NCBI GenBank assembly: GCA_041397305.1
Contig: JAWKWX010000012.1
Location: forward strand, 1 to 64,000
Direction: 5' to 3'
Length of the DNA stretch: 64,000 nt
Source of the DNA: TMP-24 sp041397305
Lineage (GTDB): Bacteria; Pseudomonadota; Alphaproteobacteria; Rhodobacterales; Rhodobacteraceae
This document shows, one piece after another, positions 40,520 to 48,396 of the stretch (the stretch's first letter is position 1; each line of letters begins with the position of its first letter). Below the pieces are notes generated by a model. The model ran no database searches and was not told where the DNA came from. It was given only the letters and a program-made list of their open reading frames with translations. The translations under genes were made by a program, and so were the position numbers.

Positions 40520-41674
40520 ATGAATCGCGCCGTGACGCTTCTGGTCGGGACGACCAAGGGTCTGTTTCTGATCAGGAACCTTGGAAAGGACGGATGGTCG
40601 GTCTCCGGTCCCCATTGCGACGGCTGGCCGATCAACCATGCGGTGGGCGATCCCGATAGCGGCACGATCTGGGCGGGGGGCGGTGGCGACTGGTCGGGCG
40701 CGGGTGTCTGGTGGTCCGAAGATGGCGGCAAGACCTGGGATCTTGCCAAGCTCACCTCGGGCCAGATGGACGAGTGGGCGAAGGACGATCCCGATTTCGC
40801 GGCGATGATAGGCTGGAAGGATGAACCCGCGCCATTCGGCAAGGACTTCGCTCAGGTCTGGTCGCTCGGGCTCGCGCATGGGGCGCTGCTGGCCGGGACG
40901 AAGCCCGCGAACCTTCTGGAAAGCCGCGACGGCGGCCGGACTTGGGCACGGGTGGACGGCCTGACCGATCACCCCTCGCGCGCGGACTGGAACGGCGGCG
41001 CGGCGGGGCTGGTTCTGCATACGATCCTCGCCCATCCCTCTGACCCGAAGAAGCTCTGGGTCGGCATTTCCGCCGCCGGCGTCTTTGCCAGCGAGGATGG
41101 CGGCAAGACATGGGACCGCCGCAACCGGCTGTCGAACGCCGAGGCCTGCGGCCAGCACCACCACCCCGCTGCGCCGAAGGACGGCGAGGTTGGCCATTGC
41201 GTCCACAACATGATGCGCGCGCCGGGACCGGGCGAGGTGATCTATCAGCAGAACCACCACGGCGTCTGGCGCAGCCCCGACGGCGGGCGCAGCTGGGAAG
41301 ACATCACCGAGGGCCTGCCCTCGACCTTCGGTTTCCCGATCCGCGTCCATCCGCGCGACGCAGACACGATCTGGACGCTGCCCTTGAACGGCGACAGCCA
41401 GGGCCGCTTTCCGCCCGGGGCCTCGGCCGCCGTCTGGCGGTCGCGCGACGCAGGCAAGAGCTGGCAGGCGATGCGCGAGGGGCTTCCGCAGCAGAATTGC
41501 TTCTTCACCGTCCTGAGGCAGGCCATGGCGGGCGACACGGGCGATCCGGCGGGCATCTATTTCGGCACCAATTCCGGCTCGGTCTTCGCAAGCCTCGACG
41601 AAGGCGACAGCTGGCAGGAGGTGGCCCGCCATCTGCCGACCGTCCTTGCCGTCGAAGTGCTGGAACGCCCATAG
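40520..41674 (+). CDS. BNR/Asp-box repeat (sialidase-fold) protein
   Basis: A 384-residue beta-propeller protein with several Asp-box motifs: SEDGGKTWD (twice), ESRDGGRTWAR, RSPDGGRSWED, RSRDAGKSWQA. Such repeats are found in sialidases, VPS10/sortilin domains and photosystem assembly factors. There is no signal peptide and no obvious sialidase active site, so it is better called a BNR-repeat protein than a glycosidase. HHHP and NHHGVWRSPDG segments may bind metal. GGGGAGGGGCCG precedes ATG 40520. Role unknown. Confidence 0.85.
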   Translation: MNRAVTLLVGTTKGLFLIRNLGKDGWSVSGPHCDGWPINHAVGDPDSGTIWAGGGGDWSGAGVWWSEDGGKTWDLAKLTSGQMDEWAKDDPDFAAMIGWKDEPAPFGKDFAQVWSLGLAHGALLAGTKPANLLESRDGGRTWARVDGLTDHPSRADWNGGAAGLVLHTILAHPSDPKKLWVGISAAGVFASEDGGKTWDRRNRLSNAEACGQHHHPAAPKDGEVGHCVHNMMRAPGPGEVIYQQNHHGVWRSPDGGRSWEDITEGLPSTFGFPIRVHPRDADTIWTLPLNGDSQGRFPPGASAAVWRSRDAGKSWQAMREGLPQQNCFFTVLRQAMAGDTGDPAGIYFGTNSGSVFASLDEGDSWQEVARHLPTVLAVEVLERP

Positions 41675-41715
41675 GGCTTGCGCCGCGCGGTCCGGGCCTC
41701 CATCAGTCAGCGATC

Positions 41716-41970
41716 ATGCCGCTTGTCAGCTCCGACACCCGTCAGGCGATCCGCGGCCGCGTCCGGCGGTTGCTGGTGCGGATCAACCGCCGCGTGCCGC
41801 CCGGTGCGCGGGCGGCGCTGGGGCTCTGTCTCATCATCGGCGGGATATTCGGTTTCCTGCCCGTCCTCGGCTTCTGGATGGTTCCGCTCGGGCTTGGCGT
41901 CGTCTGGCTCGACCTCCGTGCCTGGCGCCGGATGCGCAAGGGTCGGCGCAGCGACCCGCCTCAGCCTTGA
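41716..41970 (+). CDS. Small transmembrane protein, PGPGW-like
   Basis: An 84-residue protein with a basic N-terminus (RGRVRRLLVRINRRVPPGAR) and a hydrophobic hairpin AALGLCLIIGGIFGFLPVLG then FWMVPLGLGVVWL. The pattern G(G)xxGFLPVLGFWMxPLG is that of the small PGPGW-type membrane proteins. The start at 41716 follows a purine-poor region, so is not certain. It lies 41 bases after the BNR gene. Function unknown. Confidence 0.65.
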   Translation: MPLVSSDTRQAIRGRVRRLLVRINRRVPPGARAALGLCLIIGGIFGFLPVLGFWMVPLGLGVVWLDLRAWRRMRKGRRSDPPQP

Positions 41971-42000
41971 CGCCGCTGCGCATGGCGATAGGGATCGGGC

Positions 42001-42198
42001 ATGCCGCTTCTCCTTCTGCTCCTGCTGGTTTCGGTCCTTCTTTACCTCTGGCTGTCGCGCCGGGGGACGACACTGACGCGAACCTGTCGCTGGCGGCTCG
42101 ACCTGGCCGAGGGGCCGGGACGCTATCGCTGCGCCGCCTGTGGCGCGACCTGTCAGGGCGCGCCGCGCGCCTGCCTGAACCCGGACCGATCCGATTGA
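42001..42198 (+). CDS. Small membrane protein with a zinc-ribbon-like tail
   Basis: A 65-residue protein: an N-terminal hydrophobic helix (MPLLLLLLLVSVLLYLWLSR) followed by a short cytoplasmic tail with five Cys, CRW.., CAACGAT and C..AC. The CxxC pair is preserved in related Rhodobacteraceae frames and suggests a metal-binding knob. It lies 30 bases after the PGPGW-like gene and 49 bases before the DUF1989 gene. No known function. Confidence 0.6.
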   Translation: MPLLLLLLLVSVLLYLWLSRRGTTLTRTCRWRLDLAEGPGRYRCAACGATCQGAPRACLNPDRSD

Positions 42199-42247
42199 CC
42201 GCATCGCTCCGCCCCGGCAAGGATGGCCGGGCGAGTGGAGGACCGAC

Positions 42248-43114
42248 ATGAAGCTTCAGACACCCGAGACGATCGTCCCCGCCGATGGCGCGGCGCGCAA
42301 GGCGGTGGCGCCGGTCATCTGCTATCCGGTCGAGGGCCTGCCGCCCGCGCCGCTGTCCCTCTATCAGGCTGCGCGCCGGTCGCTGCAGCCGGTAGGTGAC
42401 GTTCTGGTGCCGCCGCGCGAGGCGCGCTGTTTTCAGGTGCCCCGAGGGCATTTCTTCCGCATCCGTTCGGTCGAGGGGCCGCAAGTCGGCGATCTGAACC
42501 TGTGGAATGCGGCCGATCTGGGCGAGCGGTTCTATTCCGGCAAGACGCGCGCGCTCCATGGCACGCATCTGTCGACGGGCGACAGGCTGTGGTCGTCCTT
42601 CCCCGCCTTGCGCCCGATGGCAACGATCACCCATGACACGCTCGACTGGTACGGGTTCGACGCTTTCGGCGGGTCGGTCCATGACGTGATCGGCACGCGC
42701 TGCGATCCCTATACCCACAACCTGCTGAGCCACGGTGGCCAGTATCACCATTGCTGCCATTCGAATCTCACGCGTGCGCTTGCTGCCGAAACCGGGCTTT
42801 CGCCGCCGGAGGCGGAGATGCATGTGCATGACGTGCTGAACGTCTTCATGTGCACCGGCTTCACCCGCGACACCGGACAATATTTCATGAAGGCCTCGCC
42901 GGCCAGGCCCGGCGACTATCTGGAATTCTTCGCCGAGATCGACCTTCTGGGCGCGCTGTCGGCCTGTCCGGGCGGCGACTGTTCGGCCGAACATTCCTCG
43001 GACACTGCCGCCTGTCATCCGCTGCTGGTCGAGATACTGCGGCCCGATCCGGCGGCACTTGCCGACTGGCAGGCGCCGGCGCGGAGTGGCTATGACCGCA
43101 GCCACGGGCTTTGA
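42248..43114 (+). CDS. DUF1989 / urea carboxylase-associated family protein
   Basis: A 288-residue protein of the DUF1989 family (urea carboxylase-associated, UAAP type). Diagnostic segments are VPPREARCFQVPRGHFFRI, QVGDLNLWNAADLGERF and GGQYHHCCHSNLTRAL, with Cys and His residues of a metal site (HCCHSN). In other bacteria pairs of such proteins work with urea or guanidine carboxylase; no such enzyme is present here. ATGGCCGG..GGAG precedes ATG 42248. The gene is convergent with the aldo/keto reductase gene, three bases between stops. Confidence 0.88.
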   Translation: MKLQTPETIVPADGAARKAVAPVICYPVEGLPPAPLSLYQAARRSLQPVGDVLVPPREARCFQVPRGHFFRIRSVEGPQVGDLNLWNAADLGERFYSGKTRALHGTHLSTGDRLWSSFPALRPMATITHDTLDWYGFDAFGGSVHDVIGTRCDPYTHNLLSHGGQYHHCCHSNLTRALAAETGLSPPEAEMHVHDVLNVFMCTGFTRDTGQYFMKASPARPGDYLEFFAEIDLLGALSACPGGDCSAEHSSDTAACHPLLVEILRPDPAALADWQAPARSGYDRSHGL

Positions 43115-43117
43115 GCC

Positions 43118-44092
43118 CTAGCAATAGCGCTCGATCGCCAGAAGCTGGCCGTCGCCATAGCGATCCCCCGCCGCGAAACCGGCGGGCAGGATGCGCTCGA
43201 TCTCGGCACGGTCCCCGGCCGTCAGATCCGGCAGAGGCAGCCATTCCCTGAGCCGCTCGGCCGACCGTGTGCCGGGGATCGGCACGACATGGGGCGCCGC
43301 GCCCATGACCCAGGCAAGCGCGGTGGCGGGCACCGTCCAGCCGCGCGCCGCGCAGAAGGCGCGGAACGGCTCGATCCGGGCCTGGTTGCGCGCGAAGTTT
43401 GGCTGCGAAAACCGCGGGTTCTGGGTGCGGAAGCCATCGGTCACATTCTCGAAGGCCAGCGGCCGCTGGCCCAGCATCCCGCGTGCGAGCGGCGAAAAGG
43501 CGACGAAGGTCACGCCAAGCCGTCCGCATTCCTGGATCAGCCCCAGTTCCGGCTGGCGCGACCAGAGCGAATATTCGTTCTGCACCGCCCGGCAGGGATG
43601 GATCGCATGCGCCTCGCGCAGGGTCTCGGGCGCGATTTCCGACATGCCATAGCCGCCGATCTTGCCCTCGCGCTCAAGGTCCCTCAGCGTGCCGATGACT
43701 TCGGCGAGTGGCCGCGCCTGTTCACGCCGGTGGATGTAGAACAGGTCCACATGATCCCGGCCCAGCCGCCTCAGAGACGCGTCCAGTTCGCTGCGCAGAT
43801 GCGCCGCCGAATTATCCACCCGTCGCGGCGGACCGGCCACGAAGCTCGCCTTGGTGGCCAGAACGACCTCGGGCTTGCGCGAGGCGAGCCATGTGCCGAT
43901 CACGGTTTCGCTGATGCCCATGCCGTAGATGTTGGCCGTGTCGATGAACGTGATGCCCGCCTCGTACATCGCGTCGAGGCAGGCGAGGCTTTCGGCTTCG
44001 GTCGTCGGGCCGAAAATGCCGCCAAAGGACATGGCGCCGAAACCAAGGGATGAGATCCTGGGGCCGGTCTGGCCGAGTGTCAGGGTGCGCAT
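43118..44092 (-). CDS. Aldo/keto reductase
   Basis: A 324-residue NADPH-dependent aldo/keto reductase with the catalytic tetrad visible: Asp and Tyr in FIDTANIYGMG, Lys in VVLATKASF, His in VDLFYIHRR. N-terminal TLGQTGPRISSLGFGAMSFG and late VPIPGTRSAERLREWL are typical of the AKR13/YajO side of the family. Start at 44092, after GGAAGGACC. The gene lies 52 bases after the SHMT-like gene on the same strand and may be co-transcribed. Substrate unknown. Confidence 0.93.
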   Translation of the reverse strand: MRTLTLGQTGPRISSLGFGAMSFGGIFGPTTEAESLACLDAMYEAGITFIDTANIYGMGISETVIGTWLASRKPEVVLATKASFVAGPPRRVDNSAAHLRSELDASLRRLGRDHVDLFYIHRREQARPLAEVIGTLRDLEREGKIGGYGMSEIAPETLREAHAIHPCRAVQNEYSLWSRQPELGLIQECGRLGVTFVAFSPLARGMLGQRPLAFENVTDGFRTQNPRFSQPNFARNQARIEPFRAFCAARGWTVPATALAWVMGAAPHVVPIPGTRSAERLREWLPLPDLTAGDRAEIERILPAGFAAGDRYGDGQLLAIERYC

Positions 44093-44144
44093 GGATGGTC
44101 CTTCCGCCGGGGGGATGCCATCAAACCCCGGCGAATCGGAACGT

Positions 44145-45476
44145 TCAAGCCCGAATGTAATGCAGGCCGGAAAATGTCCGGCGCCAGTCGGAGACCTTTG
44201 GCGCAAGCGCCGCCGGATCGTTCGCACGAAGCGCCTCGGCGATCAGTGCGGCCATGCGCTGCGCATCGCCGACCTTCACGCCCCGCCGCACCAGTTCCGG
44301 CGTGCCGATCCGGAGCCCGTTCAGATCGCCCGGCACGTCGGCAATGGGCAGGCCGATGCCGCAGGCAAGGAATCCCGCCTTGCGGAGCGCCTTCGAAGCC
44401 GTTTGCCCGCCGCCGAAGCCCGCCGCCTCGACGGCGAACTGGTGCGAGGCCGTGCAGCCTTGCGCGGCGGCAAAGACCGGCAGACCCTCGTCGGCCAACG
44501 CACGGGCCAGAGCGCGCGAAAGGGCAATCATTTCGGCCCCATAGGCGCGTCCGTGCTCGCGCCAGTCCAGAAGCGACATGGCCAGGGCCGCCACCCGGCC
44601 CGCGTCGAAATTCGCGGTCATGCCGGGAAAGGCAATATGGTCTAGCCGCTCGGCGATGTCTGGCTCGTTCGTAACGATCAGTCCGCCTGCCGGGCCGCCA
44701 AGGCTCTTGTAGGTCGACATGGTCATCAGATGCGCGCCTTCGGCCAAGGGGTTCGCCCACTGGCCGCTGGCGATGATCCCGCATTGATGGGCGGCGTCGA
44801 AAAGGAGTTTCGCCCCCACCTCGTCGGCGATGGCGCGCACCTCGCGCACCGGATGGGGGAAGAGGTTCAGCGAGCCGCCAAGCGTGATCAGCTTTGGCCG
44901 GACGGTCCGCGCCAGGTCGCGCAACCCGTCGATGTCGACCGTGTAGCCGTCGGCATTCACCGGGGCGGCATGGGTCACAAGACCATATAGCCCCGCGCAG
45001 CCCGCACCATGGTGGGTGACATGGCCGCCGATGGTTGCGGGTGGCGCGATGATCGCGTCGCCCGGCCTGGTCAGCGCCATGAAGCCATAAAGGTTCGCCA
45101 TCGCGCCGGAAAAGACCCGCACCTCGGCATAGGCCGCGCCGAAGATTTCGGCGGCGAGTTCGGCGGCGATCACCTCGATTTCCTCGATCGCCTCCAGGCC
45201 CATCTCGTACTTGTCGCCGGGATAGCCGAGCGACGGCCGAGACCCGAGCCCGCGCGCCAAGAGCGCCTCGGCGGCCGGGTTCATCACATTGGTCGCCGGG
45301 TTGAGGTTGAAACAGTCGCGGTCATGGATCTCGCCATTCATGGTGGCAAGCCGGTCGAGCCGCGCGGCGACCTCTGTCGCGGCGGCGGCCGTCGCGGCGG
45401 CCTGGCGCTGGATCAGCGCTTCGCAGGCCTCGGGCACCCAGGGGCGGCGGGCGAGATGGGGGGCAGTAGCGGTCAT
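44145..45476 (-). CDS. Serine hydroxymethyltransferase-like PLP enzyme (variant)
   Basis: A 443-residue fold-type I PLP enzyme related to GlyA. PLP Lys257 lies in MSTYKSLGGPAGG, where ordinary GlyA has TTTTHKTLRGPRGG. LGYPGDKYEMGLEAIEEIE stands for YPGKRYYGGCE. The substitutions make it unlikely to be the housekeeping enzyme. Alternatives are 2-methylserine or phenylserine hydroxymethyltransferase/aldolase activity. It is divergent from a LysR gene 96 bases away, suggesting substrate-induced expression. It is followed by an aldo/keto reductase. THF or substrate use needs an assay. Confidence 0.8.
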   Translation of the reverse strand: MTATAPHLARRPWVPEACEALIQRQAAATAAAATEVAARLDRLATMNGEIHDRDCFNLNPATNVMNPAAEALLARGLGSRPSLGYPGDKYEMGLEAIEEIEVIAAELAAEIFGAAYAEVRVFSGAMANLYGFMALTRPGDAIIAPPATIGGHVTHHGAGCAGLYGLVTHAAPVNADGYTVDIDGLRDLARTVRPKLITLGGSLNLFPHPVREVRAIADEVGAKLLFDAAHQCGIIASGQWANPLAEGAHLMTMSTYKSLGGPAGGLIVTNEPDIAERLDHIAFPGMTANFDAGRVAALAMSLLDWREHGRAYGAEMIALSRALARALADEGLPVFAAAQGCTASHQFAVEAAGFGGGQTASKALRKAGFLACGIGLPIADVPGDLNGLRIGTPELVRRGVKVGDAQRMAALIAEALRANDPAALAPKVSDWRRTFSGLHYIRA

Positions 45477-45572
45477 GCGATCCTCCTTGGCTTGTACAAA
45501 TCATGCCGCGTCGGGGGTTGTGCCTGCAAAGCAGAATTGTAGAATTTTAGGCGTAGAAAAAATGAGTCATCA

Positions 45573-46499
45573 ATGCCGGTCTCCCCGCCGCCGCTGAAGG
45601 GCCTGCCGCTGAATGCGCTCCGCGCCTTCGAGGCCGCGGCGCGGCTTGGCGGATTTGCGGCGGCAGGCATTGAGCTTGGCGTGACCCCGGGTGCGGTCGC
45701 CGCCCATGTCAAACAGCTGGAGGAGGCGCTGGGGGCCGCACTTTTTCAGCGCCATGCCAAGGGGGTGCGCTTGACCTCGCTCGGCCAGCGTCTGCTGCCG
45801 GACTTCGCCGATGCCTTCGATCGTCTCGGGCTGGCCGTGCAGCGGCTGCGGGCCGAAGCCGCACCCCGGACCGTCCATATTGCCACACTGCCTGCCATCG
45901 CCCAGCTTTGGCTTTCGCCCCGCCTGCCCGCACTGCGCGCCGCGGCGCCGGAGATCACGGTGTCGATCACCGCACTCGAGGCGCCGCCCGACCTGAAGCG
46001 CGCGCCCTTCGATCTGGCGCTGTTCTTCCGGCCGAGGGGCGAGGGGCAGGTGGTCGTTCAGGACGAGATCTTTCCGGTCTGTGCGCCCACGCTCGCTGCG
46101 CGGCTGCAGGTGCCGGAGGATCTGGCGAGCCTGCCCTGCCTGACCGACAGCGCCTGGGCAGGTGACTGGCCGATCTGGCTGGAGATGGCCGGACTGGCCG
46201 GGCTGACGCCACGCGGACCGGTCTTTTCGCTCTATGCCCTCGCGGTGGAAGAGGCGGTGAATGGCGCGGGTGTATTGATCGGGCACGGCCCGCTTGTCGC
46301 GCGCCACCTGGAGCGGGGGGCACTGGTCGCACCATTCGCGGCGCGCGCGCCGCTTGACCGGCCGCTGACACTCTGGTCCCTGCGCCGCCCGCTGCCGGGC
46401 AGTGCGGCCGAGCGCGTCGCCCGCTGGATTGTCGAAACGGGCAGGGCGGAGGAAAAATCCTGGAAAGATTATTCCTTGCAGGTGCCGCGCGGCGCCTGA
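45573..46499 (+). CDS. LysR-family transcriptional regulator (GcvA-like)
   Basis: A 308-residue LysR protein; DNA-binding part PLNALRAFEAAARLGGFAAA and GVTPGAVAAHVKQLEEALGA at residues 12-65, then an effector-binding domain. The GcvA-type opening suits control of glycine or amino-acid genes. It is divergent from the SHMT-like gene, the probable target. The 96-base gap contains GTAGAATTTTAGGCGTAG near its start. It is convergent with deoD. Effector unknown. Confidence 0.9.
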   Translation: MPVSPPPLKGLPLNALRAFEAAARLGGFAAAGIELGVTPGAVAAHVKQLEEALGAALFQRHAKGVRLTSLGQRLLPDFADAFDRLGLAVQRLRAEAAPRTVHIATLPAIAQLWLSPRLPALRAAAPEITVSITALEAPPDLKRAPFDLALFFRPRGEGQVVVQDEIFPVCAPTLAARLQVPEDLASLPCLTDSAWAGDWPIWLEMAGLAGLTPRGPVFSLYALAVEEAVNGAGVLIGHGPLVARHLERGALVAPFAARAPLDRPLTLWSLRRPLPGSAAERVARWIVETGRAEEKSWKDYSLQVPRGA

Positions 46500-46532
46500 A
46501 AGGATTGCCGGGGAATCCCTCAGGCCCCGCCG

Positions 46533-47237
46533 TCAGGCGAAAGCGGCGCCGAGGGCGATTTCCACCATGTCTCCGAACGACCGCTCTCGATCCGCGGCGG
46601 GCAGAGCCTCGTGGGTCAAGAGGTGGTCAGAGATCGTCAGGATCGCCAGCGCCCGCGCGCCATGGCGCGCGGCGACGGCGTACAGCTCCGCCGCCTCCAT
46701 CTCGACGCAGAGCGTGCCGTGACGGCCAAGCATCTCGGTCAGGTCGGGACGTTCGTCATAGAAGACGTCCGAGGAATAGATACCGCCGACATGGGTCGGC
46801 GTGCCTCTGGCGCGGGCGACCGCCACGGCCTGCTCCAGTAGCCTGTAGTCGGCGCAAGGCGCAAACTGCATTTCCTTGAAGAAACCGCGAGAAGGCGTTG
46901 AAATCGAAGAACAAGTCATTGCAATCACCACATCGCGGACCTTGACATGATGCTGCATCGCACCCGCCGATCCGATCCGGATCAGCGTCTTCGCGCCATA
47001 ATCGCGAATGAGCTCGTTGGCATAGATCGAGAGGGACGGCATGCCCATGCCGGACCCCTGGATCGTTACCCGGTTGCCCTTCCAGGTGCCGGTAAAGCCC
47101 AGCATGCCGCGCACCTGGTTGATGCAGACGGCGCCCTCGAGGAAGTTTTCGGCCGCCCATTTCGCGCGGAAGGGATCGCCCGGCATGAGGACGGTTTCGG
47201 CGATCTCGCCGGGTTTCGCGCCGATATGGAACGTCAT
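46533..47237 (-). CDS. deoD: Purine nucleoside phosphorylase, DeoD type
   Basis: A 234-residue hexameric-type phosphorylase that splits purine nucleosides with phosphate. Features: IGAKPGEIAETVLMPGDPFR, phosphate-site GSGMGMPSLSIY and RIGSAGAM, and ribose-site EMEAAELYA. The active-site Asp is in ILTISDHLLTHE. A stretch at 46870-46925 (..CSSISTPSRGFFKEM..) uses codons that are A+T-richer than the rest of the gene and replaces the usual DSxxNR-like segment. The BMP-type nucleoside transporter lies further on at 58.8-63.4 kb. Confidence 0.93.
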   Translation of the reverse strand: MTFHIGAKPGEIAETVLMPGDPFRAKWAAENFLEGAVCINQVRGMLGFTGTWKGNRVTIQGSGMGMPSLSIYANELIRDYGAKTLIRIGSAGAMQHHVKVRDVVIAMTCSSISTPSRGFFKEMQFAPCADYRLLEQAVAVARARGTPTHVGGIYSSDVFYDERPDLTEMLGRHGTLCVEMEAAELYAVAARHGARALAILTISDHLLTHEALPAADRERSFGDMVEIALGAAFA

Positions 47238-47303
47238 GTCTCACCTGTTCGAAAAGATCGGGCCAGACTGCCCAAAGCCGCGAGTGGATACAAGGGCCGG
47301 CCT

Positions 47304-47747
47304 CTAGTCGGTGACCTGCCAGCTCTGGCTCTGGTTGTCGAAATAAAGGTCGTAGGTCGCGTCGTCGGCCTTGTTCAAGAGCAGGCCGGACTGTTTCGTG
47401 CGCAGGACCACGCGGTCGCCAGTGTGCTCGATCGACCAGCCGAGAACGATGAAATTGTGCTGCTCGGCGCCGACGATCACATTGAGGTCGCAGCCGAGGT
47501 TGGAGCAGGTCGGCTGGGGATCCTTCGTGCAGCTCACCTGCGAGCCGTCGAAGATCGTATCCTCCACGCCGTCGCCGTTCAGATCGGCCTGAAGTACCGC
47601 GTCGGGAGAGAGCGAAAGCTGGCCGCCGTTCGCGGCGCATTGCGTGCGGTCGTATTCGATCAGTGCCGCAGTCGCGGCGGGAATGTCGTCGGCGGCGGCC
47701 GTACCTGCGGCGAGTGTCAGGGCGAGGGCATGCAGGATGCGGATCAT
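47304..47747 (-). CDS. Exported hypothetical protein with a Ca-loop-like motif
   Basis: A 147-residue protein with a signal peptide (MIRILHALALTLAAGTAAAD). Mature part: TALIEYDRTQCAANGGQLSL, a calcium-loop-like ADLNGDGVEDTIFDGSQ, and CSNLGCDLNVIVG. Four Cys could make two disulfides. The ADLNGDGxED motif is found in several alphaproteobacterial exported proteins of unknown function. Start 47747 follows GAAGGACAAGC; the earlier ATG in frame is rejected because it precedes the signal. Role unknown. Confidence 0.75.
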   Translation of the reverse strand: MIRILHALALTLAAGTAAADDIPAATAALIEYDRTQCAANGGQLSLSPDAVLQADLNGDGVEDTIFDGSQVSCTKDPQPTCSNLGCDLNVIVGAEQHNFIVLGWSIEHTGDRVVLRTKQSGLLLNKADDATYDLYFDNQSQSWQVTD

Positions 47748-47888
47748 GAGCTTGTCCTTCGGGTTGGGGTACACCGAAGGGCCTCCGGCGCGCGGGGCGC
47801 ATCCCGGGTCTTCCCGGGGACGCACCGGTTTGAGGCATAGCCCAAGTGCGCGGCGGGGAAAGGTCAGGATTTCCGGACCACGCGAGGG

Positions 47889-48389
47889 TCAGGCGGTCGC
47901 GGCGCGCGCGAGATAGCGGTGAAGCGGCGCGAGGCTGTCGGGATCGCCCGCCCGCCAGGCGCGGGCGAAGCCCACGATCGCGACCTCATGATCGACAAGG
48001 AACTGAAGACGCGCGCGATCCTCTGCCGCGGCCTGTCCGAAGGTCCATTCGAATTCCTCGACATAGGCGCCATAGTCCTCGTCCATGGCGCGCACGATCT
48101 CGGGCCAGCCGTGGGCGGCACGCTCCAGCCCTTCGGCCCGGCCTTCGGCGCGCAGGGCGGTGCGGTCGGCTATGGCGATCCCGGCGCGTTCGACAACTGG
48201 CTCAAGCAGCCGGACGGTTTCGGCCTCCATCCGTGCCATGAGGTTCAGCGCTTCGGTCGGCACCCCGTCGAAACTGCCTTCCAGGATTTCGGCCATCGCG
48301 GCAAAGAAGGTTCCGCCGCTGATTTCCTCCTCGAAGGCGACCTTCAGGCTGGCGGCATAATCGGGAAAGATGCGGGGCTTGACGCGCAT
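47889..48389 (-). CDS. Helical protein downstream of ecm, possibly ferritin-like
   Basis: A 166-residue all-helical protein: FEEEISGGTFFAAMAEILEG, ALNLMARMEAETVRLLEPVV, DYGAYVEEFEWTFGQAA, RLQFLVDHEVAIVGFARAW. The acidic and His residues in the helices recall ferritin-like four-helix bundles, but a full metal-site pattern was not seen. It starts 7 bases after the ecm stop on the same strand, so it is co-transcribed with ethylmalonyl-CoA mutase. It may belong to the mutase unit. Role unknown; family not recognised with confidence. Confidence 0.6.
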   Translation of the reverse strand: MRVKPRIFPDYAASLKVAFEEEISGGTFFAAMAEILEGSFDGVPTEALNLMARMEAETVRLLEPVVERAGIAIADRTALRAEGRAEGLERAAHGWPEIVRAMDEDYGAYVEEFEWTFGQAAAEDRARLQFLVDHEVAIVGFARAWRAGDPDSLAPLHRYLARAATA

Positions 48390-48396
48390 GAGGGAC

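Noticed and set aside
40520..41674. Secreted sialidase
   Set aside because: Asp-box repeats are present but there is no signal peptide and no recognisable sialidase catalytic Arg triad or Tyr/Glu pair.
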